Source: Dermatemys mawii (taxonomy: Eukaryota; Chordata; Testudines; Dermatemydidae). Taken from it: a DNA stretch of 64,000 bases. Each line of letters starts with the position of its first letter. Position 1 is the stretch's first letter. This document shows positions 40,701 to 49,509 of the stretch, one piece after another. A program made the translations under genes and the position numbers. The stretch covers positions 17,649,115 to 17,713,114 of the forward strand of contig ML677348.1 in NCBI GenBank assembly GCA_007922305.1, written 5' to 3'. Under the pieces are notes generated by a model. The model did not search any database. It was not told the origin of the DNA and saw nothing but the letters and a program-made list of their open reading frames with translations.

Positions 40701-43700
40701 GAATAATCACAGGCTTCCACATTCTCAGTTGCTCAAGATCCAGTTTTCTTCTTTTTATTCAGCATTTTCTGAGCTACTACATCGAAAGTAGCAGAAATCA
40801 GTAGACTGACATTAGTTATCACCAAACAGAAGGGCAGTATACATAATTCTTGACAGTTCCCAAATAAGTGCTCTTTGCCTGGCTAGAAGCCACATAAAAA
40901 AAGGAACTGTACCAAGGGATGAGTTTATTGGGCTGCCTGGAAATATTTGAAGGGTAGGGAGGGACTATAAATAGACATTGCTTTACTTAGTGCAGTTTTC
41001 AAAAACAGCCATTATAATTTACTGGTCCACATCGAAAGTCTGAAAGTTCGTCTATCTCTGTGATGGTTGATGAAGATGACAAAAAATAAATCTAATGATA
41101 CTTTGTTTTTTGGATGGGCTAATAAACAAACCTTAGTAAAGTATGCACTATAATTTTGAAAGGCTGCTCTAGAGGAAGAATGCAAGCTGGATAGCTCGAA
41201 AGCCACAGAAGGAATTTAGTACAGACTAACTTCACTTCAGTTATTAGCTTTTTTTCAAGAAAGATAACATGCTCAAGCATATCTTTTTAGACCAGTTTTT
41301 CTGATATATTACACTGTCAAATTTAAAGTGGTTGAGGGCTTTATAAGAGGTTTCAGCACTACTGGGGAATACTCAATCTACAGACCTTATGTTAGTCGTT
41401 TCCCCTCTTTTCTGTGCATCAGTGAGTTCTTCATGCTTCCTTAATTGTGCAAGTAAATCTGATTCTGTCCGTTTCCTGTCAAAAGGTAAGGAAGAGGCAA
41501 CAGCAGAGGCAGCTTCCACCAATTCTGGATTGAGAAGCTTGCTCCTGTAAGAGACAACAGAAATAAAAAACAAAACAAAAAAAAAATCAAGATCTTATGC
41601 ATCATTATTTCACAAGCCATTTTTTATTGTAACTGGTTACTGTATGTCTTAAGAGTTAACAAACAATGGGAACGTTAGCAGCCTGCCTGTTTAATTATCA
41701 CATTTCTGCTCTGCCTCAGGGACAGAGCCTACTTCATATAGCCCTATGCCTCGCTCCAAGTCCATGATACAGTGACCAGGGGGACAGAGTGAGGCCTTGT
41801 CTCCACTGGCACTTTACAGAGCTGCAACTTTCTCGCTCAGGGGTTTGAAAAAACACTGCCCTGAGCTCTGCAAGCTGCCAATGTAGACAGTGCACCAACA
41901 ATGGGAGCCGTGGGGAGGAGCGGGGGAGGTTGTTTTTTTAGAGCGCTGGGAAAGCTCTCTCAGTGCTACGCCATGACTACACAAGCCACATTAAATCACT
42001 GCCAAGGCAACGCTTTAATGTTGCCAGTGAAGAGGAAGACTCTCTCATTCATTCATCTGAAGGCAGGCGCCCAGCCACACCCCCTAAATGTCTCTCCACG
42101 GGTGTGTGCAGGCCCGCCCAGCCTCCCTCCTCCCATCCCATGGGGATCTGCTGTTGGCTGCTCCCAGCAGACGTGCCCGGGCTGCCGTGGAAGGGGCATG
42201 TGTTCCCCACAGATTTCTTTGCTTCCCCATTTTTCTGCAGGAGAGCCAAGAAATCTGTAGAAGGTATGAATTCGGTGCCCCCCATAGGATGCAGAATTCC
42301 CCCAGGAGTATACATTTCTGTAAGCATGCTCTTATTTGGAGGAAAGATGTTCTCAAACTATAACTAAACAACTGAGCTTAGCTGCTATTTACATTTTTAA
42401 TAAGTTAGTTGTACGTGATCAACAGTATACAAAAGAGAGGCAATTAAAAGGAGATATAACTTTTTCCTTTTCCCAGATTTTATTTTCTCATAACTGAGTA
42501 ATGGTATTTCAAAGGAAAAATTCCCTCACTCCCCTTAAATTGATGATCTGTGGACAGCTAGTAACATTTCATTTTGGGGCTTCAATTCCAGGAATACAAG
42601 TAGGTAGTAAATATACATGCTTAGTTCAACCATTCCATTTGTTATTGCTTTTTGTGGGGTACAGTTGTACCATTAGCAAAAGGACCATTCCCATAGAGAA
42701 TTCCTTTCTATACAAAGGAAAGGACATTTTATGCTACTGTTTTGTCCTAGAGATTAATAAAGTCCAATTCAAAGAAGAAACACAAACTGAGCATATTGCA
42801 TTTTACCTCTTGGCTTTACTGTCTGCTGTAGCTTGCTTAAACATGCTACTTGCACTCTCCATACTTTCTGGCTGGTCCTTGGTCTTTGGTACTTTTGTCT
42901 GGAACTTCTTCTTTGAACTTAATTCTACTTTCATTTCACAAATAATGTTCAACAGATTCTTCTTCGCATTTTCTGGTGCTGTCTTCTCCTGATTCTCTGA
43001 AGCCTTCTCAGCACTACTGTCTGTAGAAGTAGCAGACTCATCTTCCTTGTTGTAGAATCCAGTGCTAGTGCTAAAGCACTTTTGTGTTTTACTAGACAAG
43101 ATAAGAAGGGAAGAGTATAAGTTACACAGAACTGCTTTGTTAGTCATAACTTACTGGGCCTAATTTTGCACAAACTGAACTGGGTAACTTAATCGTACAA
43201 TTTTACTCCAAAAGCAGGTTGAACAAACTATTTACTCTTTCTGACTTCTGCAATATAACGTAAACAGCTTTCTTTTCTCCATGAATGAACTGAATCAAAA
43301 GGCAACAAGTAACTCTCTGCACTCACCAGTATGCTGAGATGGTGGAATCTCCACAACAGGTTGATAACTATGACAAACTGTGGGCTTCATTTTGGGGCTG
43401 AGATATACACCATAACCTTGTAACAGTCATGTGACCTTATGCCTTTCTTACAGCTACTAGAAAACTAGATAACTTCAGAACATTACCAGAAAATCAGCCA
43501 CTAAGGCAGGGGTGGGCAAACTACGGCCAGCAGGCTCCTCCTAACAGGCCCCTGAGCTCCAGAGGGGGAGGCTGCTCTGGCTGCTCCCCCACAATCCCCC
43601 TCTCCTGCAGCCTAAGCGCACCGTGCAAGCAGCACTCTGGGGCATGGGCTGCTCGACAGCGTGTCCAGCTCTGGGCCACACACGCTGTTCTGAGCGGTGG

Positions 43701-46700
43701 CGTGGTAAGGGGGCCGGGAGTTGGATAAGGGGCAGAGGATCTCTGGAGGGGACAGTCAGGGGATGGGGACGTTGGATAGGGCGTGGGAGTTCCAAGGGGC
43801 CTGTTAGGGGCGGGAGTGTGGCTAGGGGTTGGGGCAGTCAGGGGACATGGAGCATGGGGGGGCTGGATGGCGGTGGGATCCTGGGGAGTGATGGGGGGTC
43901 TCTGGAGGGAGCGGTCAGGAGACAAGAAGCAGGGGTTTAGAAGGGGTGGATGGGTGTCTCAGGAGGGGGCAGAGGACAAAGAGCAGGGGGGCTTAAGGGG
44001 TGAGGTCCTGGGGTGGGAGGGGATCTCCAGAGGGGGCAATCGAGGACAAGGAGATGGGGGTCTTAGATACGGGGTAGGGTCTGGGGGGGCAGTTAGTGTG
44101 GGGGGAGGTCTCCGGGGGGGCAATCAGGGGACAAGAAGCCAGGGGGGAGGAGTTGGATGGTTCTGAGGGGGCGGAAAGTGGGTGGGGGTCGGATAGGGGA
44201 CGGAGCCAGGCTGTTTGGGGAGGCATAGCCTTCCCTACCCAGCCCTCCACACATTTGGAAACCCACTGTGGCCCTCGGGCCAAAAAGTTTGACCACCCTG
44301 CACTAAGGTCTGCTAGGTAAACAGATTAGAACTCTGGGAAAACAAAAGATTACTGCCACACTTATCCATCAGAATATTTTTCACACTCACTCAACATTTT
44401 CAGTCTTAGCATTTTGACATATTAAGCAGAGTAACCATTGCAATACTACAAAGTAAGTCTTTGTGGACTGCTTAAAAGCACCTACTTATGTTCCAAACAT
44501 TAGCATACTACTAAAAAAACAAACAAACAGACAGGCATAAACCAACACCTTCAGCAGAAAAAAAGCATGCTGTGAACAAAAAAACTAATTAACATTTCAC
44601 AACCCCTTTAATTAAGGAAGTTATGGAAAGCCTTCTGACTAACAGTGATCAGCAGACTTTGCTATTATCCACTACAATTCAGTCTCCATAATTTCCCCCC
44701 TAAAAGCATCTTTTCCCCATCAGCTCATTTTGCATTACTTCTTGGAAGTAATTATTTGCTCCCTGCATGAAGCATTAGGAGCAGTTTAGAAATTAACATG
44801 GGAAGCTATAGCCACTTACAAAGGATATAAGATAGTAGTTATCGTATTACCAATTCTTTAAAACACCCTCCAAATATTCAAAACTGTACAAAAAGAGGAT
44901 ATCCTTGTATTATTAGGCTACCCTGCTTGTGTAGTTCATTCAAGACAGAAAACAGGCAGTTCTGAAGTAAAAACATACAGTATATACAATATAATTCTTA
45001 TTGGATGTGATTAAATGGTTCCAGTGCCCTGTAAAATATACTAGTTTCCAAACCATGCTATTTTTTATCCAGTGCTTTGAGCATACATCTGTACCAACAG
45101 ACAGCATTGCTTTGTTGCTCAAATACACATAATTTAAGTGCTATTGAGACTGCAAATACATATAGCAGTTTAGTGTTACAAGTCAGAAAGAGACACGCAA
45201 CTTTTTCTACTTTTGCAAATGATAACTTACATAACAACTGACACCAACCGTGGAAGGATGCTAATAATGTGCAGCCCCATTCTCTCGCAGCACTACCAGC
45301 TCATTGAGCAGTGTACTGCCTTGGATGAGAAGACCTATCACAAATGACACTGAGGGGTGGGAAAGAAAATGACATGAAGTCACCCAGCTGCCCTTCAAAA
45401 CACTTCATGACATCTCTACTATCATAAGCCCAGTAGAGCTAGTACTTAAGTGGCTTCCAAAGCAATAGGGGCTAAACCATAAAGAAGCACTAGGTGTGTC
45501 CACTCCAGGACTGATACGGGTATAAATCTTAGCTTACCACATATGTGTATAACTTCTGGTTTAGAATAAGCCTTTTAGTCTCTATCTCAGTTCCCCATCT
45601 GTAAAAATGGGATACTAGTTCTTTCCCCATCGTTGTGAGGACAAATACCTTAAAGATTCTGGGGTAATAGTTGAGAAGCAACACTGCGCATGAGTTCTCA
45701 TTGTGATGCTGCGGCAAAAAGAGCCACTGCGTTCCTCAGATGTAGAAATAGCAAAGTCACAAGTAGAAGCAGAGAAGTGATTTTACCACTCTATATGGTG
45801 CACTGTTGCCTGAATACTGTGGACAGATCTGGTGTCCACATTTTAAAAACAACGTGGAAAAAGAAGGGATGAAGAAAAGAGCCACAAAAGTGATTCACAG
45901 GACTTACAGTGAGATACACAGAGCTTAGTCTGTTCAGCTTATCAAAAGATTGTGAAGTGACTCGATTATAGTGTATAAGCACCTTCAGAGAGAGACAATA
46001 CTGGGTTCAAAAGAGCTGTTTAATCTAGTGAAGAAAAGCACAAAAAGGACCTTGGTGTATTGATTGCCCACAGGATGACTATGAGTTGCCAATGTGATAT
46101 GGCCATGAAAAAAGCTAATGCGGTCTTGGGATGCATCGGGCGGGTATTTCCAGCAGAGATGAGTGTTAGTACTATTATACAAGGCACTGGTAAGACCTCA
46201 TTTGGAATACTGTGTGCAGTTCTGGTCTCCCATGTTTAAGGAGGATGAATTCAAACTGGAACTGTACATAGAAGGGCTACGAGGATAATCCGAGGAATGG
46301 AAAAACTCTCTTATGAAAAGAGACTCAAGGAGCTGGGCTTGTTTAGCCTAAACAAAAGAACGTGGAGGGAAGATATGATTGCTCTCTAGAAATATATCAG
46401 AGGAATAAACACCAGGGAGGAGAGGAATTATTTAAGCTCAGTACCAGTGTGAACACAAGAACAAATGGATATAAACTGGCCATCAGAAAATTTAGACTTG
46501 AAATTAGACAAAGGTTTCTAATCATAAGAGGAGTGAAGTTTTTGAACAGCCTTCCAAGGGAAGCTGTGGAGGCAAAATTCCTATATGGTTTCAAGATAAG
46601 CTTGATAAGTTTATGGAGGAGATGGCGTAACTTGATTTTGACAATTAATTGATCTTTGACTATTAGCAAATAACAGTAAATATGCCCAAGGGCCTGTGAT

Positions 46701-49094
46701 AGAATGTTAGATGTGTGGGATCTGAGTTACTACAGAGAATTCTTTCCTGGGTATCTGGCTGGTGAGTCTTGCCCACATGTTCAGGGGTCAGCTGATCGCC
46801 CTATTTGGAGTCAGAAAGAAATTTTCCTCCAGGACACATTGGCAAAGGCCCTGGGTGTTTTTCACCTTCCTTTGCAGTGTGGGGCACAGGTCACTTGCTG
46901 TAGGATTCTCTGTGCCTTGAAATCTTTAAACCATGATTTGAGAGCGCGTGCAGCAGCAGTCAAAAAAACACCACCACCACGTTAGGAATCATTTTAAAAA
47001 AAGGGATAGAGAATAAGACGGATAATATCTTATTGCCCTTATATAAATCGATGGTATGCCCACATCCTGAACTGTGCATACAGATGTGGTCTCCTCAAAT
47101 CAAAAAAAAAAAAAAAAAAGAAAAGATATACTGGCATTAGAAAAGGTTCAGAGAAGGGCAACTAAAATGATTAGGGGTTTGGAACAGGTCCCATATGAGA
47201 AGAGATTAAAGAGGCTAGGACTTTTCAGCTTGGAAAAAGAGGAGACAAAGGGGAAATATGACAGAGGTATATAAAATCATGAGTGGTGTGGAGAAAGTGA
47301 ATAAGGAAAAGTTATTTACTTGTTCCCATAAAAGAAGAAGTAGGCGCCACCAAATGAAATTAATGGGCAGCAGGTTTAAAACAAATAAAAGGAAGTTCTT
47401 CAAACAGTGCACAGTCAATCTGTGGAACTCCTTGCCTGAGGAGGTTGCGAAGGCTAGGAATGTAACAGGGTTTAAAAGAGAACTGGACAAATTCATGGAA
47501 GTTAAATCCATTAACGACTATTAGTCAGGATGGGTAAGGAATGGTGTCCTAAGCCTCTGTTTGTCAGAGGGGAGTGATGGATGGCAGGAGAGAGATCACT
47601 TGATCATTTCCTGTTAGGTTCACTCACTCCAGGGCATGTGGCATTGGACCTTTGGGATGACCCAGTACAGCCATTCTTAGTTCTTATGACTTCAGTAGCT
47701 CAGACATAGGTGAGAGGTTTATTGCAAGAGTGGGTGGGTGAGACTCTGTGACCTGCGCTGTGCAGGAGGTCAAACTAGATCAGTGGTTCTCAGCTGTGGT
47801 CTGCTGCTTGTTCACGGAAGGCCCCTGGCATGCTGGGCCAGTTTGTTTATCTGCCACCACCGCAAGTTCACCCAGTCATGGCTCCCACTGGCCGCGGTTC
47901 GTTGCTCCAAGCCAATGGGGGCTGCGGGAAGCAGCGTGGGCAGAGGGATGTGCTGTCCTCCACTTCCCACGGCCCCTGTTGGCCTGGAGCGGCAACCCAT
48001 GGCCAGTGAGAGCCGCGATCGGCCGAACCTGCAGACGTGGCAGGTAAACGAACCGGCCCGGTGCACCAGGGGCTTTCCCTGAACAAGCGGTGGACCACAG
48101 TTGAGAACCACTGGACTAGATGATCATAAGGGTCCCTTCTGACCTTGAAGTCTATGAGTAAAAATACAAATGGCAGGAAGCTGAAGTCAGACAAACTCAA
48201 AATAGAAATAAAGAAAAAAAAAATTTTAAAGTGGGTGATGAGTAACTACTGGAACAAACTACTAAAAGAAGAGTCTCATTCAGTCTCTTAGTATCTCCAA
48301 ACTAAGACTGGATGCCTTTCTGGGAAGAGATCCGTTAGCTGCACACAAGCTGTGCTTCAGCCATACACAAACTACTGAGCACAATACAGTGGTAAAAATG
48401 AAATTTAAGTGCTTGTGGTACACAGACGATGATCCTATGGTCCCTTCCGTGCTTAAACTACGTTCATGGGAAATCCAGGTCAGAAAATGAGTGAAAAGTA
48501 GTCTCAGAAAATACACCTGCCCGGTTGTTGCTCGGTGAAAGAACCACACAGAGACCCACCGGCTCTGCCTGCTGAGTCTCACTGAAGTCAGTGGAGGGGC
48601 CCGGGCCCAGTGTCAGCCAGCGCCGAGGTAACCGCACTGGTCAGACCACGCCGAGGACACAGCAAACGATCCCCGGCGCGCTGGGAAGCGGAACAAGACC
48701 GTTTTTCGGTAGCACTTGTGAACAGCCGCGGTCCAGGCTTTCGGGCGGGGCGTGTCCCGCTACCCCCGGCAGAGGCGAATCCCCGCCAATTCATTCACCC
48801 TCCCGAAAGGCGCAGCTCGGGCCCCCGGCAGCTCGCGGCCGGCACAGACCGAACCGCGTTTCGGGCGGGTCCGGCTCCCTGGCAAGCCTCGGTACCCGGA
48901 GCGGCCTCGCCAACGTGCGCCCAGGGACCCGCCCCACGCAGGGCAGCGCCGGGAGCTCCGCGAGTCGGGCGCCGCCCTGCGCCTCACCTGCCCGATCCCT
49001 GCTCCTGGGCGCCCCGGGGGAAGCAGAGGAGCCGGGTGCGGAAGCGGCAGGCGCCGCGCGTGCGGCTCCCGAGGGCAGAGACGCGGCTCCACAT
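18471..49094 (-). CDS. MRPS31: MRPS31, mitochondrial small-subunit ribosomal protein mS31 (whole gene, 7 coding exons)
   Basis: The coding exons, in transcript order, are 48988-49094, 42807-43091, 41386-41544, 32522-32668, 28927-29003, 22936-23079 and 18471-18736. They join to 1185 nt, giving 394 residues and a TAA stop, close to the usual length of about 395 for the family. Every intron is GT-AG with phases 2,2,2,2,1,1, and the frame stays open across all joins. The product is a structural protein of the mitochondrial ribosomal small subunit, also known as Imogen 38. The N-terminus is Arg-rich with few acidic residues, as expected of a mitochondrial targeting peptide. The middle is Lys/Glu/Ser-rich and poorly conserved. 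The C-terminal third, with blocks such as [20 protein letters not shown] and [20 protein letters not shown], is the family signature and drives the identification. The tail after the last conserved block is longer than I recall for mammals. UTR limits are not fixed. Confidence 0.96.
22886..22914 (-). repeat. Short Penelope-like terminal fragment beside the exon 6 donor
   Basis: The minus strand reads ACTAACACGGCTACAGCAAC, a phrase typical of the terminal part of Penelope-like repeats in reptiles. It begins about 25 bp into intron 6. Too short for a firm family call. Confidence 0.4.
22936..23079 (-). CDS. MRPS31: MRPS31 coding exon 6
   Basis: Residues 259-306 plus one base. It carries one of the most conserved blocks of the protein: [20 protein letters not shown], then [20 protein letters not shown]. 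The acceptor is TATTTAG and the donor is a consensus GTAAGT. Confidence 0.96.
23976..24120. mobile_element. 145-bp palindromic MITE with long inverted ends
   Basis: The left end GGCCTAAGTTTTCAGAAGCG continues to ACTAG. The right end is its inverse, CTAGTCACTTTTGAAAAATT then AGGCCC. About 20 of 25 terminal positions pair. Lies in MRPS31 intron 5. Confidence 0.7.
24121..26120. other. MRPS31 intron 5 interior, no feature seen
   Basis: AT-rich intronic sequence with no element that I can recognise and no exon-like frame on either strand. Confidence 0.5.
26160..26335 (+). mobile_element. 3' fragment of a 'gtgggcaaact' hAT element
   Basis: It ends 'ggccacgggccatattttgcccacccctg', the right-end signature shared by the hAT family at 27398, 33320, 43507 and 57046. 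The left terminus is missing and the GC-rich interior is shorter. No TSD. Confidence 0.6.
26400..26945 (+). mobile_element. CR1 LINE, degraded 3' end
   Basis: Matches the C-terminal part of CR1 ORF2 and its 3' UTR on the plus strand (antisense to MRPS31): 'gagagggttcagagaatagc', 'caggaaactgaagctggac', 'gatccctttggcc'-type tail. Multiple stops and indels show that it is old. Confidence 0.75.
27265..27397 (-). repeat. MIR-like SINE remnant
   Basis: 'atccattttacagaaaggg', 'acttaagtgatctgaccaca' and 'gaaacccagtcctgag' follow the order of an inverted MIR. The hAT element at 27398 is inserted at its end. Confidence 0.65.
27398..28229 (+). mobile_element. 832-bp hAT element, CAGGGGTGGGCAAACT family
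   Basis: The ends CAGGGGTGGGCAAACT and AGTTTGCCCACTCCTG are inverted repeats, flanked by ccctaagt (27390-27397) and ccctaaat (28230-28237). No transposase. From about 27650 to 28130 the interior is a degenerate tandem repeat with long G runs, on the theme 'gtctcnggaggggncagtcaggggacaaggagc'. Lies in MRPS31 intron 5. Confidence 0.88.
28927..29003 (-). CDS. MRPS31: MRPS31 coding exon 5 (77 nt)
   Basis: Residues 233-258, [20 protein letters not shown] then GTPEA. The acceptor is preceded by TGTTGTCTTTGTTTATAG and the donor is GTTAGT. It is recognised by the G-RLNIF core shared with other vertebrate MRPS31 proteins and by exact phase agreement: phase 2 in, phase 1 out. Confidence 0.9.
31902..32119. 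mobile_element. 218-bp Tigger/pogo-like MITE with TA duplication
   Basis: The ends CAGGCGTGTCGCGTCTTGCG and CGTAAGACGCGACATGCCTG are near-perfect inverted repeats, flanked by TA at 31900-31901 and 32120-32121. The ends resemble the CAGG-type termini of Tigger elements of the Tc1/mariner superfamily. It is locally CpG-rich inside AT-rich intron 4 of MRPS31 and contains the palindrome 'cccattgacttcaatggg'. No coding capacity. Confidence 0.8.
32522..32668 (-). CDS. MRPS31: MRPS31 coding exon 4
   Basis: Residues 184-232, beginning [13 protein letters not shown] and containing the acidic cluster FDDDDWQDD. The acceptor follows a T-rich tract ending GATGTCAG, and the donor is GTACTT. The SNVIADMK start corresponds to the conserved I--DMK segment of the family. 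Confidence 0.93.
33320..33767 (+). mobile_element. 448-bp hAT element with perfect TSD
   Basis: The ends CAGGGGTGGGCAAACT and AGTTTGCCCACCCCTG are exact inverted repeats. The flanks taatagaa (33312-33319 and 33768-33775) are identical. An internally shortened member of the same family as 27398 and 43507, inserted in an older CR1. Confidence 0.93.
34707..34762. repeat. (TA)n(CA)n microsatellite
   Basis: An AT-dinucleotide run followed directly by about 16 CA units, in MRPS31 intron 3. Confidence 0.95.
34840..35190. mobile_element. Non-autonomous DNA element with internal hairpin
   Basis: The arms at 34840-34868 and 34906-34933 are inverted copies (TGGGTATTTTTAGTACAAGT against the complement of ACTTGTACTACAAATACCCC-like text). 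Downstream, 'gtcacggaatcagtgact' followed by 'gacctcc' and 'gactcacagcctta' resembles a reptile short DNA element. Left limit and TSD are uncertain. Confidence 0.5.
36240..36293. repeat. AT-rich simple repeat
   Basis: Runs of TA and TTA units, in MRPS31 intron 3. Confidence 0.8.
37625..37770 (-). mobile_element. CR1 3'-end remnant
   Basis: 'cagaccagtggtccattta' then 'gtccagtatgctgtctcag' is the inverted CR1 3' UTR phrase seen more clearly at 38500. Degraded. Confidence 0.6.
38481..38915 (-). mobile_element. CR1 LINE, 3' end with ORF2 C-terminus
   Basis: Inverted CR1 tail. The 8-bp 3' repeat appears as 'cataagaacataagaa', followed by the UTR ('ggatcagaccaaaggtcc'). From 38884 down to 38684 the minus strand encodes the CR1 ORF2 C-terminus, with [19 protein letters not shown] then [10 protein letters not shown]. 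This copy is well preserved and runs in the same direction as MRPS31, unlike the clearest other copies. Confidence 0.88.
39337..40023. mobile_element. 687-bp hAT element with perfect TSD
   Basis: It starts CAATGGTTTTCAACC and ends AGTTTGAACACCACTG, close to the known CAGTGGTTCTCAACC-type hAT ends. The flanks acctaaat (39329-39336 and 40024-40031) are identical. The C-rich middle creates a long Pro/Ser-rich open frame that is not a gene. Near 39868-39925 it carries a smaller palindrome, ATGAATTTTGTT...AACAAAATTCAT. Confidence 0.85.
40100..40640 (-). mobile_element. Old LINE remnant (CR1/L3-like), inverted
   Basis: Phrases such as 'ttatatttaacaaagttaa', 'accattgtgcttccccacca' and 'gttggcaactttctcc' have the order of an inverted CR1-group reverse-transcriptase region. 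Highly diverged, so the family is uncertain. Confidence 0.4.
41386..41544 (-). CDS. MRPS31: MRPS31 coding exon 3
   Basis: Residues 131-183. The acceptor is TCTTACAG. The donor is AAG followed by GTCTGT, the least consensus-like of the six donors. The sequence reads [20 protein letters not shown] followed by a Lys/Arg/Glu-rich helix-forming part. The split Ser codon AG|C joins exactly to exon 4. Confidence 0.92.
41793..42040. mobile_element. About 250-bp DNA element, TTGTCTnCACTGGCA ends
   Basis: The left end TTGTCTCCACTGGCA and right end TGCCAGTGAAGAGGAA are inverted relatives. The interior has 'tttacagagctgcaactt' and 'ctctgcaagctgccaatgt', which pair partly. In MRPS31 intron 2. Confidence 0.55.
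42807..43091 (-). CDS. MRPS31: MRPS31 coding exon 2
   Basis: Residues 36-130, from acceptor TCTTGTCTAG to donor GTAAAA. The exon is rich in Lys, Glu, Ser and Thr, with the stretch [20 protein letters not shown], which corresponds to the family's conserved K-LL-II--MKVELS segment. The remainder is low-complexity and would be hard to align outside close relatives. It is phase 2 at both ends. Confidence 0.92.
43507..44300 (+). mobile_element. 794-bp hAT element with perfect TSD
   Basis: It starts CAGGGGTGGGCAAACT and ends AGTTTGACCACCCTG, flanked by cactaagg on both sides (43499-43506 and 44301-44308). The interior is the same G-run tandem theme as the copy at 27398. The open frames on both strands come from this low-complexity sequence. 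In MRPS31 intron 1. Confidence 0.92.
45575..45690 (+). repeat. MIR-like SINE remnant
   Basis: 'tctcagttccccatctgtaa' then 'aatgggatactag' and 'gttgtgaggacaaat' match the 3' part of MIR. Confidence 0.75.
46944..47689 (+). mobile_element. Inner CR1 LINE 3' end with ORF2 C-terminus
   Basis: Encodes, at 47258-47524, the CR1 ORF2 C-terminus ([18 protein letters not shown], then [12 protein letters not shown]) and continues into a typical 3' UTR ending 'ttcttagttcttatg', the CR1 3' repeat. It sits inside the middle CR1, whose text resumes at 'acttcagtagctc'. An A run lies at 47101-47118. Confidence 0.85.
47781..48113. mobile_element. 333-bp hAT element in the CR1 tail
   Basis: The ends CAGTGGTTCTCAGCTGTGG and CCACAGTTGAGAACCACTG are inverted repeats. 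The flanks are aactagat (47773-47780) and gactagat (48114-48121). The interior is GC-rich with inverted relatedness between its halves. It interrupts the CR1 phrase 'ctagatgatcataa'. Confidence 0.9.
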
Positions 49095-49130
49095 CTCGGC
49101 AGCCCGGGGTCTAGAGGACGACGTTCGGCA
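48590..49130. promoter_or_regulatory. CpG island at the MRPS31 5' end
   Basis: A GC-rich, CpG-dense stretch covers exon 1, the first roughly 400 bp of intron 1 and a short 5' leader. The flanks are AT-rich. Such islands mark constitutive promoters of housekeeping genes. On the minus strand, GGAA cores (CCGGAA at 49204-49199 and CGGAAA near 49185) lie just upstream of the start codon and could be ETS-type sites, common at mitochondrial-protein genes. I did not see a TATA box at a convincing position. The transcription start is not determined. Confidence 0.75.
48988..49094 (-). CDS. MRPS31: MRPS31 coding exon 1 (start codon, targeting peptide)
   Basis: Encodes residues 1-35 and two bases of codon 36. 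It starts [14 protein letters not shown] and contains eight Arg and no Asp in its first 30 residues, typical of a mitochondrial presequence. The donor GTGAGG follows directly at 48987. The ATG lies inside the CpG island. The phase (2) matches exon 2, which supports this start even though the presequence itself is not conserved between species. Confidence 0.88.
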
Positions 49131-49379
49131 TGTCCGCTCCTCTAAGCGCTCCCCATCCTGGCATGGGTCCGTTCCTCAACTTTCCGTCTGGAAACTGGTT
49201 CCGGGATCGATTCCTATAGGACAGGCCTGGCCTCATGTTATGCAAGCGGGAGCTGACTGGCGCCCTCAGGCCTGGTGCGGGCAGAATGAAAGGGACACGT
49301 TTACAGGGGATGGGGGGGGGTGTTTGTGGTGGTGGCCAGAAGCTGCCCCAGCGGGAGGAGAGGGCGGATGGTCCTGTGG

Positions 49380-49500
49380 CCAGAGGATTGGGCGTGAGGA
49401 GAACTGGATTCAGTTCTTGGCAGACCACAGGTTTCCTGTGTGACCTTGGGCAAGTCTCGTTGTTCACAGCCAGTTGGCAAATTGACAACAAGTGCACAAG
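49380..49500 (+). repeat. MIR-like SINE remnant upstream of MRPS31
   Basis: 'tcctgtgtgaccttgggcaa' followed by 'gtctcgttgttcacagcc' is the MIR core. Lies about 300 bp upstream of the MRPS31 start codon. Confidence 0.7.
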
Positions 49501-49509
49501 TGCCAGCAA

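Larger units (their letters stand above)
46031..48157 (+). mobile_element. Middle CR1 LINE, itself split twice
   Basis: Pieces 46031-46943, 47690-47780 and 48114-48157 read as one CR1 3' region: [12 protein letters not shown] text (broken), [19 protein letters not shown], the UTR phrase 'gatctgagttactacagag', then 'acttcagtagctcagacat' and the tail 'gacttgaagtctatgag'-type end. It is interrupted by a CR1 at 46944-47689 and by a hAT element at 47781-48113. Confidence 0.78.
45720..48480 (+). mobile_element. Outer CR1 LINE (oldest layer), split by later insertions
   Basis: Parts at 45720-46030 and 48158-48480 are successive pieces of one CR1 3' region: the first breaks off after 'aagagctgtttaatctagtg', and the text resumes with 'aatggcaggaagctgaagtc'. 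The gap holds a second CR1. Frames are broken. In MRPS31 intron 1, antisense to the gene. Confidence 0.7.

Noticed and set aside
43521..44320. Open frames of 67-134 codons on both strands
   Set aside because: G-rich tandem interior of a hAT element; Gly- or Pro-rich translations only.
48591..49443. 184- and 277-codon plus-strand frames
   Set aside because: They come from the CpG island, where stop codons are rare. They are antisense to MRPS31 exon 1 and have no recognisable domain.
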